Below, one piece after another: positions 10,668 to 19,672 of a DNA stretch of 64,000 bases. The notes below the pieces were generated by a model. That model did not search any database and was not told where the DNA came from. It saw only the letters and a program-made list of their open reading frames with translations. How positions within the stretch are numbered: position 1 is the first letter of the stretch; each line of letters starts with the position of its first letter. The DNA lies in contig CAVVPS010000016.1 in the NCBI GenBank assembly GCA_963750195.1, positions 124,001-188,000 on the forward strand, written 5' to 3'. Position numbers and translations under genes: made by a program. This DNA comes from AP-15 sp963750195. GTDB taxonomy: Bacteria > Pseudomonadota > Alphaproteobacteria > ATCC43930 > CGMCC-115725.

Positions 10668-12362
10668 ATGCAAACCCTTATCGATAGGATGGGTGGCAAG
10701 GCGGCGACGGGCCGCCTCGGCGCAGATGCACCACGACTATGGACACGGTTGGGTCACGACGCGCTGCAGAGGCTCGCGACCACGCGATTTTATCGCCACA
10801 CGTTGAGAGGAGGGGTTCCCGCCGAGCTCAAGCTCAAGCCAGGCCTAGCGTGGCCGGGCGATCCAAAGCGGGGCATGGCAATCGCCTCCGGAGAGATCGA
10901 ACTCGCCGGCGAGCTGGTCCGCAACCCCTCCCCGCGCTGGTTTCCGCCCTCGGCCGGGACGGAATGGCTCGCCGAGTGGCACGGCTTCAGCTGGATTTCG
11001 GATTTGTTTTCCGCTGGGACGAGCGCCCGTGAGGCGGCGCGCGAATTGGTACAGAGCTGGCTCGCCAAGGATATCGCCTGGCACGCCGTTGCTTGGCGCT
11101 CTGACGTATTGGCGACACGGCTGTTCGCCTGGATCACGCATTTCGACGACCTCGCCGGGCGCGATCAAGACCCAGCCTTTCGCCGCACAATGCTGGCGAG
11201 CCTCGCCGTACAGCTGCGCCATCTCGCCCGCACCGCCGCATGGGAGCTTGACGGCGCGTCAAGGCTGCGGGCGCTCAAGGGCCTGATCGCCGGGATCGTG
11301 ACGCTAGGCGGTTCGGCCGCGCGGCTGGCAAAGGCGTTGAGGGCGCTTGAGCGCGAGATGCCGGCGCAGATCTTCCCCGATGGGGGCCATATGTCGCGCA
11401 GCCCGTCGACGCAGCTCCGGGTCCTGCAGGATTTGATCGATATCCGGTGGATGCTGCACGCGGCGCAAATCGAAACGCCAGGCGCGATCCAGGACGCGAT
11501 CGGGCAGATGGCGCCGATGCTGCGGCTGTTTCGCCATGGTGATCGGCGCCTCGCGCTGTTCAACGATGCTGTCGAGGAGGACGGGGTCATGATCGACCTC
11601 GTCTTGACTCGGTCTGAGACCAAGGGGCGCGCGCCTATGCATGCGCCCGATAGCGGGTTCGAACGGCTGCAGGCCAACAATACCCTGGTGGTGGTCGACA
11701 CCGGCAAACCGCCCCCGCCGGGCTTTGACGAGCACGCGCACGCCGGCGCGCTGTCCTTCGAGATGAGCCACGAGCGTGAGCGGATCATTGTAAATTGCGG
11801 CGCTTATCGCGGCACCAAGACGAACTGGTGGCGGGTCGCCCGCGCAAGCGCCGCGCATTCGGTGCTCGTCGTCGCCGACACTAACTCGGCGGAGGTCCGC
11901 GACGACGGCGTCCTGGGCCGCGCGCCCGCAACGGTTACCTGCGAGCGAGCCGAACACGACGGCCAGCAATGGATCTCGGCGACCCATGACGGGTATCGGG
12001 ACCGCTTTGGCCTGATCTACACCCGCGAGCTGTTTCTGGCCGCAGACGGTGACGACCTACGCGGCGAAGACAGGCTGACCGGACGTCCTGGCGCGGCGTT
12101 TGCCGTACGCTTCCATCTGCATCCCTCAGTGCAAGCCTCGCTGGTTGAGGACGAGACCGCCGCGCTGCTGCGGCTACCGAGCGGATTGATCTGGCGGCTG
12201 CGCGCAGCCGGAGCCGAGATGACCCTGGGCGAGAGCGTTTACCTGGGATCGGGCGAAGCGCGAAAGACCCAGCAGATCGTGTTGAGCGGGACCGCTATGC
12301 CGGGCGGCACCACCGTTCGCTGGGCCTTGCGCCGCGAGCCCCGAGAGGCCGCCGCCGATTAG
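10668..12362 (+). CDS. Heparinase II/III family protein
   Basis: The 564-residue protein matches the heparinase II/III-like family found between rsmB and purH in alphaproteobacteria. An alpha-helical toroid-like N-terminal half is followed by a beta-sandwich half with conserved text such as IVNCGAYRGTKTNWW and RASAAHSVLVVADTNS. Family members are polysaccharide lyases or lyase-like envelope proteins. No signal peptide is apparent, so periplasmic lyase activity is not assured. It lies 134 bp after rsmB and abuts the downstream glycosyltransferase. Confidence 0.85.
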   Translation: MQTLIDRMGGKAATGRLGADAPRLWTRLGHDALQRLATTRFYRHTLRGGVPAELKLKPGLAWPGDPKRGMAIASGEIELAGELVRNPSPRWFPPSAGTEWLAEWHGFSWISDLFSAGTSAREAARELVQSWLAKDIAWHAVAWRSDVLATRLFAWITHFDDLAGRDQDPAFRRTMLASLAVQLRHLARTAAWELDGASRLRALKGLIAGIVTLGGSAARLAKALRALEREMPAQIFPDGGHMSRSPSTQLRVLQDLIDIRWMLHAAQIETPGAIQDAIGQMAPMLRLFRHGDRRLALFNDAVEEDGVMIDLVLTRSETKGRAPMHAPDSGFERLQANNTLVVVDTGKPPPPGFDEHAHAGALSFEMSHERERIIVNCGAYRGTKTNWWRVARASAAHSVLVVADTNSAEVRDDGVLGRAPATVTCERAEHDGQQWISATHDGYRDRFGLIYTRELFLAADGDDLRGEDRLTGRPGAAFAVRFHLHPSVQASLVEDETAALLRLPSGLIWRLRAAGAEMTLGESVYLGSGEARKTQQIVLSGTAMPGGTTVRWALRREPREAAAD

Positions 12363-12486
12363 CTGGCCGGCTATCAGCCATCTCGGCATAGGTGACGGCG
12401 GGACGACGGCTGCCGTCGCCGTCGCGACAGCTCTGCTCTCCGGCTTCGCCACGCGCGCGCTGATCCCGATCCTGCGGCGCCACAAT

Positions 12487-13383
12487 GTGCTCGATTGTCC
12501 TAACGAGCGCTCCTCTCACCATGCTCCGACCCCCCGAGGCGGCGGAATCGCGCTTGTCGGGACGGTGCTGCTCGCCTGGCTCGTCCTGTGGCAAGCCGGA
12601 CAGACATCGCCGGCGATCCTCGGTATCTCGCTGGGTACAGGGCTGCTGGCGATCGTCTGCTGGATCGACGATCTGCGCGGCCTGTCGCCCGTGACCCGCC
12701 TCGCCGCACAGACCGCTGCGGTCGCGATCGGCCTCTATGTCCTGCCCGCGCCTGACAACGCGCTCCGGGCCTGGCTCGGGCAGATGGCCTATTTCGTCGC
12801 GGCGGCAGTCATTTGGATCTGGTGGGTCAACCTTTTCAACTTTATGGATGGGATCGATGGTCTCGCAGGCAGCGAGGCGGTGGCGATCGGCGCCGGGCTG
12901 CTGCTGTTCGCCGCTGTCGGTAGCGGGACTGATCCGGCAATGGCACTGCTTGCCGCCGCGATCCTCGGGGGGGCGCTCGGCTTTCTCTTATGGAACTGGT
13001 CGCCGGCGCAGATCTTTCTCGGCGATATTGGCAGCGTCCCGCTTGGGTATCTGACCGGCTTTCTGCTGATCGAGGTCGCCGCCCGTGGACACTGGAAGAT
13101 CGCGTTGATCGTGCCGCTCTATTTCTTCGCCGATTCAACGATTACCTTGTTGCACCGCCTGATGCTCGGCGAGCGGGTCTGGCAGCCGCATCGCCGGCAT
13201 TATTATCAACAAGCGGTTCGCCGCGGGCTCGGCCACGCCGCCGTGGTCCGGCGGGTGATCGCCGCCGACCTCTTGCTGATCGGCTGCGGTTGGGCAGCGG
13301 AGAACGGCTGGGGGGTCGTGGCTCTCGGCGCCGCTTCCGCGATCGTGACGGCGTTGCTGGCGACACTCGCCCACGGCCGCTGA
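12487..13383 (+). CDS. MraY/WecA-like polyprenyl-phosphate sugar-1-phosphate transferase (true start upstream)
   Basis: This integral membrane protein has about ten hydrophobic helices and the family motifs: PNERSSHHAPTPRGGG near the start, FNFMDGIDGLAGSE (catalytic DGIDG), and NWSPAQIFLGDIGSVPLGY. The family transfers a sugar phosphate from UDP-sugar to undecaprenyl phosphate to start a glycan. The coordinates use the first standard start (GTG at 12487), which is too short. In-frame sequence from about 12400 encodes the missing first membrane helix (AAVAVATALLSGFATRALI) but has no ATG/GTG/TTG. Either an ATT/ATA start is used or a frameshift separates it from a GTG at 12392. Confidence 0.88.
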   Translation: MLDCPNERSSHHAPTPRGGGIALVGTVLLAWLVLWQAGQTSPAILGISLGTGLLAIVCWIDDLRGLSPVTRLAAQTAAVAIGLYVLPAPDNALRAWLGQMAYFVAAAVIWIWWVNLFNFMDGIDGLAGSEAVAIGAGLLLFAAVGSGTDPAMALLAAAILGGALGFLLWNWSPAQIFLGDIGSVPLGYLTGFLLIEVAARGHWKIALIVPLYFFADSTITLLHRLMLGERVWQPHRRHYYQQAVRRGLGHAAVVRRVIAADLLLIGCGWAAENGWGVVALGAASAIVTALLATLAHGR

Positions 13384-13433
13384 ACGACACCCGGAGACTT
13401 GTTCCCGACCGTAGCCGACCCCATACCCAGCAG

Positions 13434-15018
13434 ATGAGCTCTCCTCCGCAGGAACTCCGGCGCGCGCTGATCTCCGTCAGCGACAAGAGCGGCATCGTCG
13501 CCTTTGCCGGTGCCCTGGCGACTCGCGGCGTTACGTTGGTCTCGACCGGTGGCACCGCACAGACCCTCGAGGCAGCCGGGTTGCAGGTCACCGAGGTGGC
13601 AGCGGTCACCGGCATGGCCGAGTTTCTCGACGGACGTGTCAAAACCTTGCACCCGAAGATCCATGGCGGGCTGTTGGCGCGCCGCGACCGGCCCGAACAC
13701 CTCGCCGCATTGGCCGAGCGCGGGATCGATGCTATCGATCTTCTCGTCTGCAACCTCTACCCGTTTGCCGAGAACGTCGCGGCCGGCGCCGGCCGCGAAG
13801 ACTGCCTCGAAAACATCGATATCGGCGGCGTGGCGCTAATCCGCGCCGCAGCCAAGAACCACGATGCTGTGACGGTGGTGACCGATCCCGCCGATTACGA
13901 TCGCGTGCTTGCCGAACTCGAAGCCGGGGATGGAGCGGTCGGCCCGGGGCTGCGACGGCGGCTCGCCGGCAAAGCCTATGCGGCGACCGCGGCCTATGAT
14001 GCGGCGATCGCCGAATGGATGGCGCGCGAGGGAGGTGAGACCTTTCCAGAGACCCTGATTGCCACCGGCCGGCTGAGCCAGCTTCTGCGCTATGGCGAGA
14101 ACCCGCATCAGGCCGGCGCGTTCTACCGCACCGGCGAGCGCCGTCCCGGCGTCGCGACCGCACGGCAGCTCCAGGGCAAGGAACTGTCATACAACAACTA
14201 TGCCGATGCCGATGCCGCCTTCGAACTGGTCGCCGAGTTCGCCCCGCCCGCGGTGGCGATCGTCAAGCACGCCAATCCCTGCGGCGTCGCGATCGGTGCG
14301 AACTTGCGCGAGGCTTGGGACAAAGCACTTGCCTGCGATCGCCAGAGCGCCTTTGGCGGGGTCGTGGCGATCAACCGGCCGCTCGACAGCGCCACGGCCG
14401 AGGCGATCGGTCAAATCTTTGTCGAGATCGTCATCGTCCCCGAGGCGCCTCCGGAAGCCGCGTCGATACTGGTGCGCAGGACGGCATTGCGGCTGCTCGT
14501 CACCGGCGCGATGCCCGATCCCGCCGAGCGCGGCCGGAGCTTTCGCTCGGTGGCAGGCGGCATCCTCGTCCAGGAGCGCGACGGCGTCGCGGTCGGTCGC
14601 GACGGGCTACGCGCGGTCACCCGCCGCGCCCCGAGCGAAGCCGAAATTGCCGATCTCCTTTTTGCCGACACGGTGGCCAAGCACGTCAAGTCGAACGCGA
14701 TCGTCTTCGCCCGCGACGGCGCCACGGTCGGTATCGGCGCCGGCCAGATGAGCCGCGTCGACAGTGTGCGTATTGCGGTCCTGAAAGCAGAGGAGGCGGT
14801 CAAGGCGGCCGGACTGTCGCTGCCCCCGACCCACGGCGCGGTGCTGGCCTCGGACGCATTCTTCCCGTTCGCGGATGGCCTCGAAGCAGCGATCGCAGCC
14901 GGGGTCACCGCCGTGATCCAGCCCGGCGGCTCGATGCGCGACGCGGAGGTCATCGCCGCGGCCGACGACCGCCGGCATCGCGATGGTGTTCAGCGGCATC
15001 CGCCACTTCCGGCATTGA
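13434..15018 (+). CDS. purH: Bifunctional IMP cyclohydrolase / AICAR formyltransferase (frameshift near 3' end)
   Basis: PurH performs the last two steps of de novo purine synthesis. The MGS-like cyclohydrolase domain occupies about residues 1-135 (ALISVSDKSGIVAFA, STGGTAQTLEAAGL, VKTLHPKIHGG). The formyltransferase domain follows (LRYGENPHQAGAFY, VKHANPCGVA, KHVKSNAIVFARDGAT). The ATG at 13434 fits the family; the same frame is open upstream but that is not coding. Near 14970 one extra base disrupts the end. Removing it restores AGIAMVFSGIRHFRH and the stop at 15016-15018, giving about 527 residues, the normal length. The frame as written runs on wrongly to 15383. Confidence 0.93.
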
Positions 15019-15140
15019 GTTCGAGCGCGCCAAACACGCCGCGTTACCGCCGGCTTTCGGGCGGTGTGCGGCCTGACCGATCCCTCGCGAAGTGCGGGGG
15101 GCAGGCACTGCGCGAAAGGCCGACGAGTCGGAGCGCCTGG

Positions 15141-16556
15141 TCAGACGACGCGGAAGTTTTTGAATTGCCAGGGATCGTCGCGGTCGAGGTCTTCCGGAAA
15201 CAGGATCTCGCGACCGTCGAGCGGGGTCCAATCGCCGAAGACCCCGACGACCTTCCCGAGATAAGGGCGCGTGATGTCGAGGACGCGTTCGAAGTCCAGA
15301 TCCTCGGGCTCGACAACACCCTCACGCGGATGCTCGAGCGCCCAGATGACCCCGGCCAGCACCGCCGCGGTCACCTGCAGTGACGTGGCGTTGTTGTGCG
15401 GCGCCACCCGCCTTGCCTCTTCGATCGTCAGCCGCGAGCCAAACCAATAAACCCCTTTCGACCCGCCCATCAACAGGACCCCAAGCTCATCCGTTCCCGC
15501 TGTGATCTCGGCCATCATCAATCGTTTACGATCCTGCAGCAGCCAATTTTTGCCGGCAAATTCGTGCAGGCTGAGAACCGCGTCGTCGCACGGATGGTAG
15601 GCATAGTGGCAGGTTGGACGGAAACGCACCTCGTCGCCATCGGCGACGGTCAGAAAATCGGCGATGGAAATCGATTCGCCGTGGGTAATCAGAAATCCGT
15701 GATAGGGTCCCTCAAGCGGCGTCCAGCTGCGTACGCGCGTTGCCGCCCCGGGGCGCAGCAGATAGATCGCCGCCCCGCATCCGAAATCGTGGCGCCCGCC
15801 ATCCGTCGGGAAATGCCGTTCATGCGTCCCCCAGCCGAGTTCCGCGGGCTGCGAGCCCTCACTGACAAAGCCGTCGATCGACCAGGTGTTGACGAATTCG
15901 CCCGGTTCCTTCGGCGTCATCGCGACCTGAGTATCGCGCTCGGCGATATGGATGGCCTTTATGCCGAGACGCTGGGCGAGACGGGCCCAATCGCGCCGTG
16001 TGCTGGGAATGCTGATGTCCACTCCGGAGTCCCGCGCCAGATCGACCAGGGCCCGCTTGACGAAATGCGACACGAGGCCCGGATTGGCACCGTGGGTCAG
16101 GACCGCGGTTGGACCTCGCGGAAAGCGCCGGCGCAGGGCAAGCGCACTCTCGCGCAGCGCATAGTTCGAGCGAGCCGAAGGCGGCAGGTTTGGGTCGGTG
16201 TACCCGCCCGGCCATGGCTCGATGCAGGTATCGAGGTAAAGCGCGCCGGTTTGCTGGCACAATTCGACCAGAGCCGTGCTCGCCACGTCGACCGACAGGT
16301 TGAGCAGGAAATCGCCACGGCCGATCCGGGGTTCGAGCGCGGCCCGATAGTTGTCGCGGGTCAGCATTGTCTCGACAAAGGCTACGCCGTACTCGGTGGC
16401 GACATCGTGTCCGCGCGGCTCGGCCGTGATGATCGTGATCTGGTCTGCGCGAATGTCGAGATGGCGGAGCAGCAGCGGCAGGACGCCTTGGCCGATGCTG
16501 CCAAAGCCGACGATCACCAGACGCCCGGGGAAAGCGGCGTGCTTGTTGTCGAACAT
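15141..16556 (-). CDS. hss: sym-Homospermidine synthase
   Basis: The 471-residue product matches the NAD-dependent homospermidine synthase family (saccharopine-dehydrogenase fold), which makes homospermidine from putrescine. The N-terminal Rossmann motif is VIVGFGSIGQGVLPLLL. Family text includes THGANPGLVSHFVK, ELGWGTHERHFP and TACHYAYHPCDDAV-like sequence near residue 310. Length matches the characterised Blastochloris enzyme (about 477). It is convergent with purH and stands alone, with its own upstream promoter candidate. Homospermidine is a major polyamine in several alphaproteobacterial groups. Confidence 0.92.
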   Translation of the reverse strand: MFDNKHAAFPGRLVIVGFGSIGQGVLPLLLRHLDIRADQITIITAEPRGHDVATEYGVAFVETMLTRDNYRAALEPRIGRGDFLLNLSVDVASTALVELCQQTGALYLDTCIEPWPGGYTDPNLPPSARSNYALRESALALRRRFPRGPTAVLTHGANPGLVSHFVKRALVDLARDSGVDISIPSTRRDWARLAQRLGIKAIHIAERDTQVAMTPKEPGEFVNTWSIDGFVSEGSQPAELGWGTHERHFPTDGGRHDFGCGAAIYLLRPGAATRVRSWTPLEGPYHGFLITHGESISIADFLTVADGDEVRFRPTCHYAYHPCDDAVLSLHEFAGKNWLLQDRKRLMMAEITAGTDELGVLLMGGSKGVYWFGSRLTIEEARRVAPHNNATSLQVTAAVLAGVIWALEHPREGVVEPEDLDFERVLDITRPYLGKVVGVFGDWTPLDGREILFPEDLDRDDPWQFKNFRVV

Positions 16557-16944
16557 GATTGTCCAGTGCCAATCAGGGAGATGGAACCCCTATGGTCGGC
16601 GAGGAGCCATGTCAAGCCGCCGACAAATAACCCCGCGGCTGCGGGCGCGGTGGCGATGCCGATCTCGCTGGTCGACCCCGTGACAATTGCAGTTTACCTT
16701 TGAGCATCATTCTCCCTGATATCTCCTGCGGCGGCGATGCCTGATTGGTGTCGTCGTATTACACCGCAGCCGGGTCGCGGTGACGCAGCAAACAGGCTCA
16801 GTCAGGGCAGGCCCGATGACGGACGCGATGTTGCGTAACGACTGGGCCAAACGCTGTGGCCAACCCCGCCGGATCGGCATTGGGCACGGCGATTGCCCCC
16901 GATCTGGAGGAATTGTAGATATGTCAGGGACCCAAAGGTGATTG
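16557..16944. other. Divergent intergenic region hss / EEP gene
   Basis: No credible coding sequence. It holds the upstream regions of both divergent genes. A TTGCAG/TTTACC-containing, relatively AT-rich patch lies near 16685-16715, and the EEP gene has its ribosome binding site AAAGGTG at 16934-16940. Confidence 0.4.
16587..16615 (-). promoter_or_regulatory. Putative housekeeping promoter for homospermidine synthase
   Basis: On the minus strand a perfect TTGACA (-35, 16610-16615) is followed after 17 bases by TAGGGG (-10, 16587-16592), about 30 bases upstream of the start at 16556. The -10 is weak, so this is only a candidate. Confidence 0.4.
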
Positions 16945-17793
16945 ATGTCAGATAATCGCGGGGCGGCCCGTATTCCCGTCATCGCGACTGCCGCTCGGCC
17001 CTCGGTCCGCGTGGTCACTTACAACATACATGCATGCGTCGGGGTCGATCGGCGCTACGAACCGGCTCGGATCGCGGCCGTGCTTCGCGAGATCGATGCC
17101 GACATCGTCTGCCTACAAGAGCTTGATGTCCGCCGCGGGACCCGGCTCCACGGCGATCAAGCTGCTTATCTCGCCGAGGCGACCGGCCACCAGGTCATCC
17201 TCGGCGCCGACCCCCGCAACCATCGCGGACGCTTCGCCAATGCGATCCTAACCCGCTTTCCAGTAACCGCGGCCCGCGCCATCGACCTTGCCGTATCGGA
17301 TTACGAACCGCGCGCGGCGCTCGATGCCGAGCTGATGATCGGCGATCGGGTGCTGCGCGTACTGGCCACCCATTTCGGCCTACACGCCGGCGAGCGGCGA
17401 TTGCAGGCCAACCGCCTGATCGCCGCGCTCGACGAGCCGTTCACGCCAGGCCAACGGGCAGCGCATGCGGTGCTGCTGGTCGGAGATCTGAACGAATGGC
17501 GCGGGCGTAGCGGCGGCATCCGCGATCTCGATCGCTGCCTGGGCCCGAGTGCCACGCCCCGCACCTTTCCATCATGGATGCCGATGCTGCCCCTCGACCG
17601 GATCTATGCCGACGGGCCGGCGGTGCTGCGCGACATACACGTCTATCGCTCGCCACTCGCCCGCCTGGCCTCGGATCATCTGCCGCTCGTCGGAAGCTTG
17701 TGGTGGACCGATAGCCAGACATGTCGCCGCGAGCGGGGGCGTATTTTGCGTTGGAGAGCGAGATCCGGATCGAGCCCGACCGCAGACGACTGA
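16945..17793 (+). CDS. Endonuclease/exonuclease/phosphatase (EEP) family protein
   Basis: The product of about 282 residues has the DNase-I-like EEP fold motifs: VVTYNIHACVGVDRRY, DIVCLQELD (metal-binding Glu), ILTRFPV, LRVLATHFGLH, LLVGDLNEW (catalytic Asp-Asn) and LASDHLPLVGSL (catalytic Asp-His). Family members are phosphodiesterases acting on nucleic acids, lipids or inositol phosphates; the substrate is unknown. An in-frame TTG at 16942 precedes the ATG at 16945; the latter fits the AAAGGTG ribosome binding site. The C-terminal 25 residues are basic and not family-like. Confidence 0.85.
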   Translation: MSDNRGAARIPVIATAARPSVRVVTYNIHACVGVDRRYEPARIAAVLREIDADIVCLQELDVRRGTRLHGDQAAYLAEATGHQVILGADPRNHRGRFANAILTRFPVTAARAIDLAVSDYEPRAALDAELMIGDRVLRVLATHFGLHAGERRLQANRLIAALDEPFTPGQRAAHAVLLVGDLNEWRGRSGGIRDLDRCLGPSATPRTFPSWMPMLPLDRIYADGPAVLRDIHVYRSPLARLASDHLPLVGSLWWTDSQTCRRERGRILRWRARSGSSPTADD

Positions 17794-17887
17794 TCCGGCA
17801 ACTCGAGCGTGGTCTGCAAAATCTGATTTGCCGCGCTTACAGCGGATCCCATTGCTTTGGGGCCGGCCGCCGAGCTAATCAGAGGCT

Positions 17888-18229
17888 ATGGCACCAAAGC
17901 GAAACCCGCTCAGTCTGAATTCGCTGCAGCTGAGGACGCTGACCCTGCTTCAGGAGTTGGCGCGACTGCCCGACTATTCTCGACCGAGTGAAGATCCGGG
18001 CAGCATCGTTCTGACCCGCTTGCCCTATCCACACGGCGATCACTTCCACATCGGCGAGACGGTCGTAGCCTCTCGCGACGCGACCGGTCTGCATAACCCG
18101 GCGGTATGGGCGGCGCTCGAGCGCAAAGGCCTGCTCCGGTCGTCGCCACCGACCGCGATCATGACGCCGCTGGGCCTCGGCTATGACACCGGGTTGCGCG
18201 AGACTATCCTGCACAACGCCGAGCATTAA
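17888..18229 (+). CDS. Conserved hypothetical protein, 113 aa
   Basis: I do not recognise a named family. The protein is soluble, has no signal peptide, and combines a leucine-rich helical start (LNSLQLRTLTLLQELARLP) with a His/Gly-rich middle (LPYPHGDHFHIGETVV) and WAALERKGLL, suggestive of a small folded domain. Codon composition is like its neighbours. It is convergent with the HAD hydrolase, 12 bp apart, and follows the EEP gene on the same strand. Reality of the gene is supported by a clean frame and protein-like composition, not by homology I can name. Confidence 0.6.
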   Translation: MAPKRNPLSLNSLQLRTLTLLQELARLPDYSRPSEDPGSIVLTRLPYPHGDHFHIGETVVASRDATGLHNPAVWAALERKGLLRSSPPTAIMTPLGLGYDTGLRETILHNAEH

Positions 18230-18241
18230 GCCGGCGATCGG

Positions 18242-19115
18242 TCACCAGCAAAAGCGGCCGGCGACGGCTACCGGACGAAAGCGGCCGGCGATCAGAGCCG
18301 CCTCGATGCGCGCGAGATCCGCCGGCCCCGCGCCGGTCATGCCGAACTCTTCGGCGTGAATGCCCCCGGCGATAAACAGACTGTCGAGACCGGCGCCCGC
18401 CGCCCCCGCGATGTCGGTGCGCAGGCTGTCGCCGATGGCGAGGATGCGCGAGCGGTCATCGATGCCGAGGAGCGCCAGGCAGCTGTCGTAGACCGAGCGA
18501 TAGGGCTTGCCGTGCCAGCGCACATAGCCGCCCTGCTGCTCGTACCACTGCGCCAGCGCGCCGGCGCACAAGGCCAGCCTGCGCCCCGTGCATGACGACA
18601 AAATCGGGATTGGCGCACACCATCGGCAGACCCAACGCCAGCGCCCGACGGAGCAGCGGCGCATAATCCTCGATCGTGTCGTCCCAACCCGCAGGACCGG
18701 TGTTGAGGATGAATTCAGCCTCCTCCGCGGTATCGACGTAATCGAGTCCGAGGCCGTTGCGGATTTCGAGATCGCGGTCCGAGCAAATGTGCAGGCAGCG
18801 CCGCCCGAGCGCGGCATAGAACGGGTCGTCGCGCCGGTGAAGATAGTGCCAGGCCTCTTCCCCCGACGACATGACATGGTGGTAGGTCCCAGCCGGCACC
18901 CCGATCTGGGTGATGCGGCGGACGACATCGTCCGCCCGCCGCGGTGCATTCGACAACAAGGTGACGCGCTTCCTGGCAGCGATCAGCTCCCGCAGGCAGT
19001 CGATGGCGCCGGGCAACGGTGCCACGCCGTCATGGATCACGCCCCATAGGTCGAGGATAAAGCCGTCGTAGCGCGACGCTAGCGCGGCAATGCCGGGTAT
19101 CGACAAAAAAGCCAT
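18242..19115 (-). CDS. HAD-superfamily class IIA hydrolase (one frameshift)
   Basis: This matches the TIGR01459 type of NagD-like class IIA HAD phosphatases. Motif I is the nucleophile Asp in GFILDLWGVIHDG, and motif II is the TLLSNAPRRA region. The C-terminal Lys/Asp motifs are VRWHGKPYRSVYD and ILAIGDSLRTDIAGA. The frame shifts near 18580, between NPDFVVMHGAQ and CAGALAQWYEQQGG; removing one base repairs it. The start is the ATG at 19115 (MAFLSIPGIAAL). The substrate is unknown; relatives hydrolyse sugar or nucleotide phosphates. Confidence 0.85.
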
Positions 19116-19336
19116 GGCGCGGAACCTCGGTGATAGGATTGCCGCGGTCAAGCCCTCGCGACGGCGATCCTCGTCGGAGCCGCAGACAACACGTTTACTG
19201 ACGGGATACTAACGCTTCCCTGATACTTACAATTTACCGGTTATCTTTACCAATAGTTGCCAAATTGATCGGAACATGGCCGGCCCCGCTCCGTTTAACA
19301 ATCAGGAACGGGATCACGCCCTGACGAGGAAGGATC

Positions 19337-19672
19337 ATGAAGACCGATCTGTATATTGGCCCGCTGATCGAGCTCAACGGGAAATTCAGCTATAATATCT
19401 TCTCGCTGGCGGATGGATTAAGGAGTTCGTTTCACTATCGGCGCGTCGGGGATGCCCGATATGATCAACGGGCGATGGTTGCCGAAGTCGGATCCGGCGC
19501 GCTGTTCGATGTCTACGTCTGCGAGACTCTTGCGGAATTCGAGAAGCTGGTTGAAGCCGCCCGCAACGCCCCGGAAAACCCGGACAAAATGCAATCGACC
19601 GCTCGCAACGGAGCCCCGGCAAATACGGATATACAGAACGCTAAGGAACCAAGCTGTCGGCGCACGCGATAG
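19337..19672 (+). CDS. Hypothetical protein, 111 aa
   Basis: Not recognised. A strong ribosome binding site (GAGGAAGG) sits 5 bases before the ATG, and an AT-rich, promoter-like 180 bp region lies upstream. The first 80 residues look like a small folded alpha/beta protein (YIGPLIELNGKFSYNIFSLA ... FDVYVCETLAEFEKLVEAA). The last 25 are polar and low in order. The 3' end overlaps the convergent pyrD end by 32 bases, so the true stop or one of the two ends may be affected by an indel. Confidence 0.6.
   Translation: MKTDLYIGPLIELNGKFSYNIFSLADGLRSSFHYRRVGDARYDQRAMVAEVGSGALFDVYVCETLAEFEKLVEAARNAPENPDKMQSTARNGAPANTDIQNAKEPSCRRTR

Noticed and set aside
12990..15383. 797-codon frame covering purH and flanks
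   Set aside because: The first 444 bases overlap the transferase gene in another frame, and the end past 14970 is a frameshift artefact; real PurH is 13434-15018.
15396..16703. 435-codon plus-strand frame opposite homospermidine synthase
   Set aside because: Antisense shadow of a clearly identified enzyme; frame stays open because of GC-biased third positions.
17721..17918. 65-codon frame overlapping the EEP gene end
   Set aside because: Plausible composition but no ribosome binding site or similarity I can name, and it overlaps two better genes.
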